Under the pieces are notes generated by a model, which saw nothing but the letters and a program-made list of their open reading frames with translations, was not told the DNA's origin and did not search any database. Below, piece by piece: positions 61,127-64,000 of a stretch of DNA of 64,000 nucleotides (its first letter is position 1; each line of letters starts with the position of its first letter). Position numbers and translations under genes: made by a program. Source of the DNA: CAYRFQ01 sp964423615 (GTDB taxonomy: Bacteria > Planctomycetota > Planctomycetia > Gemmatales > Gemmataceae); contig CAYRFQ010000019.1 in NCBI GenBank assembly GCA_964423615.1, positions 1 to 64,000 of the forward strand. The letters run 5' to 3'.

Positions 61127-64000
61127 ATGATTTCGCCATCCTCCGGACAACCGAATATTGAGAGCATTACACAAAAGCGCAAGCTACTTGGTTTGTTCTA
61201 TGTGTTGGGCGCTTTGTTCGTGGTCGTCACAACCGGGACTTTAGCGCTTAACGAGATTTCCATCAGCATTCAACGCACAATGCAGGCGAAAGAATACCAA
61301 TGCAACCAATGGATGACCTTGGTTCTGGCCCTTAACGACAAAGTCTATACCGGACAGGAATTAGCACACAAGATGTTCCACAAAGAGGATTGGGCCGAGC
61401 GAGAAGAAACCGAAGCCGAAGTGGACGGCATGTTCCGCAACGTTATGGACCGTGCGAAACGGAAACTTAACGAAACCGAGGGGGCATTTCGCTCGAGTTT
61501 ACAAAAAGGGCTCGAAGAAGCTGTCGCAGCGAGGGAAAAAGTTCGACAGTCGACCGAACTAGTCTCCCGGAAGATCGAGGATCAGAACGACACCCCGGGG
61601 GCGAAAGAACTGTTGGCTGTTGATGAGTCGTACATTGAGTTGCTGGAAGCTATTGGCAAGCTCATTTTGGCCGTCGATGTAGCTCGCAAAGAACAGTTGC
61701 AAGCTCAGAACAGCGAACTCAACCGTCTGCAGACGTTGTACCGCTGGTTGGGGGGAGCATTGGTCCTCGTGGTGCTCGCTTTGGTTTTCGTGGGGCGTGG
61801 ACTGGTCCGGCAACTAGGTCAAGAGATTCGGTACAAAGAAAGAACTTTTGCCCAGTTGGAGGAGGCAGAGCTTCTCGCTCGCACGGTTTTGGACTCGGTC
61901 GTCGATGGAGTAATTGTCATAGACGCGGAAGGAAAGGTCCTGAAAACCAATCCTGCCATCGAGACCATTTTTGGCCACTCGGCCACGGAAATCATGGGAG
62001 AGCGGATTGACGTATTGGGCTCCGACATCCGAGCGATCGAACACAACACGAATTCCCAACGGGGACGACTCCAAGAAATTCAAGGAAAACGAAAGGACGG
62101 TTCGACGGTTTCACTGGAACTCGCGTTCAGTGACTGGAAGCTCGGTGACAAAAACTTCCGAACGGGAATCATCCGCGACTTAACCGAGCAGAAACTCGCC
62201 GAGAAAAAATTGCTACAACAAGCCCTCGTGTTTGATAACGTCCATGAGGGTGTGATTCTGACCGATCTCGAAAACCGGATCACCGATTGGAACCCTGCCG
62301 CGACGAGGATTTTCGGGTATCTCTCGCGTGATGTCATCGGGCAGACCATCGACATCTTGACGACACCGAGATCGAGTCAGGCACTCACGAAGACAATCTA
62401 CCCCGAGGTCTTGGCCCAAGGACGTTGGTCTGGAGAAGTGCAGTTCACTCGCCAGGATGGGACGAGGGGAACTTGCGAAGCTGTTGTCGTGCCGTTATGC
62501 GACGTGGCAGGACATCAAGTCGCCACCGTGGGTGTGTTCCACGACATTACGGAACGGACGCGCGCCGAGACTGCACTCAAGGAAACGCTAATTCTTCAAC
62601 GCATGGTGTTGGATTCCGCACACTCGATTATCATCTCGACCGACACCGATGGCCTTATCCGATCAGTGAACTCGACGGCGGAAAAAATGCTCGGCTACCC
62701 CGCCGAGGAACTGGTGGGAAAAGCCACACCCATTATTTTTCACGACCTCCAAGAACTTACGGCTCGCACTCGAGACCTGTCGGGCGAACTCGGGCGGGAA
62801 ATCGAACCAGGGATGGACACGTTCTTTGCAAAGGCTCAGATGGGAGAAGCGTTCGAGTCTGAATGGTCGCTTCGTCGCAAAGACGGTACATGGCTCCCAG
62901 TCCACTTGTCCGTTAGCGGCGTGCGGGATCAAGATGGGAATCTCATCGGAGTCATGGGCGTCGGGACAGACATCACGGCAAGGAAAGAAGCCGAATTCGA
63001 GCGAGAGAAATTCGTCTCGCTGGTGGAGAACAGCGCGGAATTCATCGGGATGTCCACTCTTGAAGGTGATGTTATTTACATCAACCCTGCTGGAAGGGAA
63101 ATGGTCGGGTTAACGAGTCTCAACAACGTTAAAGCTACGAAGATCCCAGATTACTTCGATGAAATCAACGCAGCCAAAATGATGAATGAGATTCTGCCAC
63201 GCGTCCAGAAGGAAGGCAAATGGAAAGGCGAGAACCAGATTCGACATTTCCAAACTAAACAAAGTTTCCCAGTGGAACAAATCATATGGACGGTCAGCTT
63301 GCCTTCGGACTCGACTCGTGTGGGCTCAGAGGATGATTCTGGTGGGTTTTCGAGGGTCGATTCGGAGCGGTCGGGTCCGGTGTGCCTGGCGACTGTCATT
63401 CGTGATCTGACTCCGCAGAAACAACAGGAAGCTGAACTCGAACAAGCTTTGTGCTTTGCCGAGGCGGCCAACCAAGCGAAAACCGACTTCCTGGCGAACA
63501 TGAGCCATGAGGTGCGAACACCCATGACGGCGATCCTCGGTTATGCCGATATGCTCCTCGACCCGGAGCTACCTCCTGCCCAAGTTGCGAATTTGTTGCA
63601 CTCGATGCGACGGAACGGCACACACCTGTTGCACCTGATCAACGACGTCTTGGACCTGACGAAAATTGAAGCTGGGAAGTTTGATTTGGACTGGAGCACG
63701 GCATCACCCTGGGGAATCGTTCTGGAAGCCGTGTCGACGCTCATGATTCAGGCGAACGAAAAAGGAGTCCTTCTTCGAGCCCGACCAGTTGGTGAGATCC
63801 CTCGAGACATCGTAACGGATCCACTTCGACTACGACAGATTCTCGTGAATCTTCTGAACAATGCCATCAAGTTCACGCCTTCTGGAAAAAGCGTCGACGT
63901 CCGTCTGGTTGCGGAGAAACGACTGGATCGGTCCTCTGACACGTCGTCTGGGAATCAAGAGGAGACGGGTCAGTCTTGGCTTCGATTCGAAGTGGAAGAC
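61127..64000 (+). CDS. Multi-PAS sensor histidine kinase (cut by window end)
   Basis: 958 residues in the window, open at the end. A first membrane helix (LLGLFYVLGALFVVVTTGTL, about 20-40) and a second (WLGGALVLVVLALVFVG, about 205-225) enclose a sensor region of about 165 residues, mostly helical. Four PAS domains follow: from about 250 (LARTVLDSVVDGVIVI), 362 (ALVFDNVHEGVILTD), 488 (MVLDSAHSIIISTD) and 628 (FVSLVENSAEFIGMS), some with PAC tails. The HisKA motif FLANMSHEVRTPMTAILGY carries the phosphoacceptor His near residue 795. The ATPase domain starts with the N-box ILVNLLNNAIKFTP near 905; the G boxes are past the window end. ATG 61127 is the first in frame before the signal-anchor helix. 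The stimulus is unknown. Confidence 0.9.
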   Translation, partial: MISPSSGQPNIESITQKRKLLGLFYVLGALFVVVTTGTLALNEISISIQRTMQAKEYQCNQWMTLVLALNDKVYTGQELAHKMFHKEDWAEREETEAEVDGMFRNVMDRAKRKLNETEGAFRSSLQKGLEEAVAAREKVRQSTELVSRKIEDQNDTPGAKELLAVDESYIELLEAIGKLILAVDVARKEQLQAQNSELNRLQTLYRWLGGALVLVVLALVFVGRGLVRQLGQEIRYKERTFAQLEEAELLARTVLDSVVDGVIVIDAEGKVLKTNPAIETIFGHSATEIMGERIDVLGSDIRAIEHNTNSQRGRLQEIQGKRKDGSTVSLELAFSDWKLGDKNFRTGIIRDLTEQKLAEKKLLQQALVFDNVHEGVILTDLENRITDWNPAATRIFGYLSRDVIGQTIDILTTPRSSQALTKTIYPEVLAQGRWSGEVQFTRQDGTRGTCEAVVVPLCDVAGHQVATVGVFHDITERTRAETALKETLILQRMVLDSAHSIIISTDTDGLIRSVNSTAEKMLGYPAEELVGKATPIIFHDLQELTARTRDLSGELGREIEPGMDTFFAKAQMGEAFESEWSLRRKDGTWLPVHLSVSGVRDQDGNLIGVMGVGTDITARKEAEFEREKFVSLVENSAEFIGMSTLEGDVIYINPAGREMVGLTSLNNVKATKIPDYFDEINAAKMMNEILPRVQKEGKWKGENQIRHFQTKQSFPVEQIIWTVSLPSDSTRVGSEDDSGGFSRVDSERSGPVCLATVIRDLTPQKQQEAELEQALCFAEAANQAKTDFLANMSHEVRTPMTAILGYADMLLDPELPPAQVANLLHSMRRNGTHLLHLINDVLDLTKIEAGKFDLDWSTASPWGIVLEAVSTLMIQANEKGVLLRARPVGEIPRDIVTDPLRLRQILVNLLNNAIKFTPSGKSVDVRLVAEKRLDRSSDTSSGNQEETGQSWLRFEVED

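Noticed and set aside
1..64000. Search for CRISPR arrays, restriction-modification, toxin-antitoxin, prophage or gene-cluster signatures
   Set aside because: No repeat-spacer pattern, nuclease, methyltransferase, integrase or polyketide/peptide synthetase motif was seen.

Overview
The window looks like chromosomal DNA from a planctomycete (phylum Planctomycetota, probably the Gemmata/Isosphaera side). The evidence is the protein families: a PVC-type membrane-bound dehydrogenase fused to HEAT repeats and a c-type haem domain, a TIGR03067-like secreted protein, a Ser/Thr kinase with HLD and DFH motifs plus TPRs, secreted WD40 and leucine-rich-repeat proteins, zinc-ribbon and GYF_2 proteins with Asp/Arg-rich linkers, and a 2759-residue membrane protein. 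Genes are loosely packed, switch strand often and share few obvious operons. No rRNA, tRNA, CRISPR array, phage or plasmid module was recognised.

Layout. 1-566: 5' part of an IS630-type transposase on the minus strand, with a probable -1 frameshift site. 896-5913 (+): leuC, leuD (leucine synthesis), an EamA transporter and carA (carbamoyl phosphate synthesis). 5924-9979 (-): FAD monooxygenase, secreted LRR protein and pheS, reading pheS to LRR to monooxygenase. 10530-14390 (-): a 1286-residue anchored zinc-ribbon protein. 15214-16336 (+): a LURP-one/scramblase-like protein and a TIGR03067-like secreted protein, followed by a 211-bp MITE-like element. 16713-19025 (-): zinc-ribbon miniprotein and kinase. 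19250-19948 (+): sulfotransferase. 20133-21092 (-): GYF_2 protein. 21398-25052 (+): sdhC-sdhA-sdhB, respiratory complex II with one membrane anchor. 25143-28493 (-): PVC dehydrogenase. 29397-39940 (+): giant membrane protein abutting a zinc alcohol dehydrogenase, then a HEAT-like membrane protein. 40310-41429 (+): prfB with its +1 programmed frameshift. 41663-45655 (-): secreted YHS-like protein and WD40 protein. 45968-47119 (+): DegT/DnrJ-type aminotransferase. 47360-52348 (-): xylA, leuS and a DinB-like gene. 52898-54370 (+): FadL-type porin. 54631-60520 (-): two HtrA-related proteins, a second DinB-like protein, a fused amino-acid ABC binding-protein/permease and a Tyr/Arg-rich secreted protein. 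61127-64000 (+): a multi-PAS hybrid-type histidine kinase cut by the window end.

The most unusual items are an HtrA-like protein (54631-55692) that has lost the catalytic His and Ser and carries its PDZ domain inside the protease fold, next to an intact HtrA-like protease; the giant multi-pass membrane protein with a perfect 39-bp in-frame tandem duplication; two recoding sites (IS630 -1, prfB +1); a MITE-like element with nested hairpins; a small CxxC ORF upstream of sdhC; and a stem-loop at every convergent gene junction that has room for one. I did not see a coherent new defence or biosynthetic system. All family calls come from reading motifs by eye; no database search was run.
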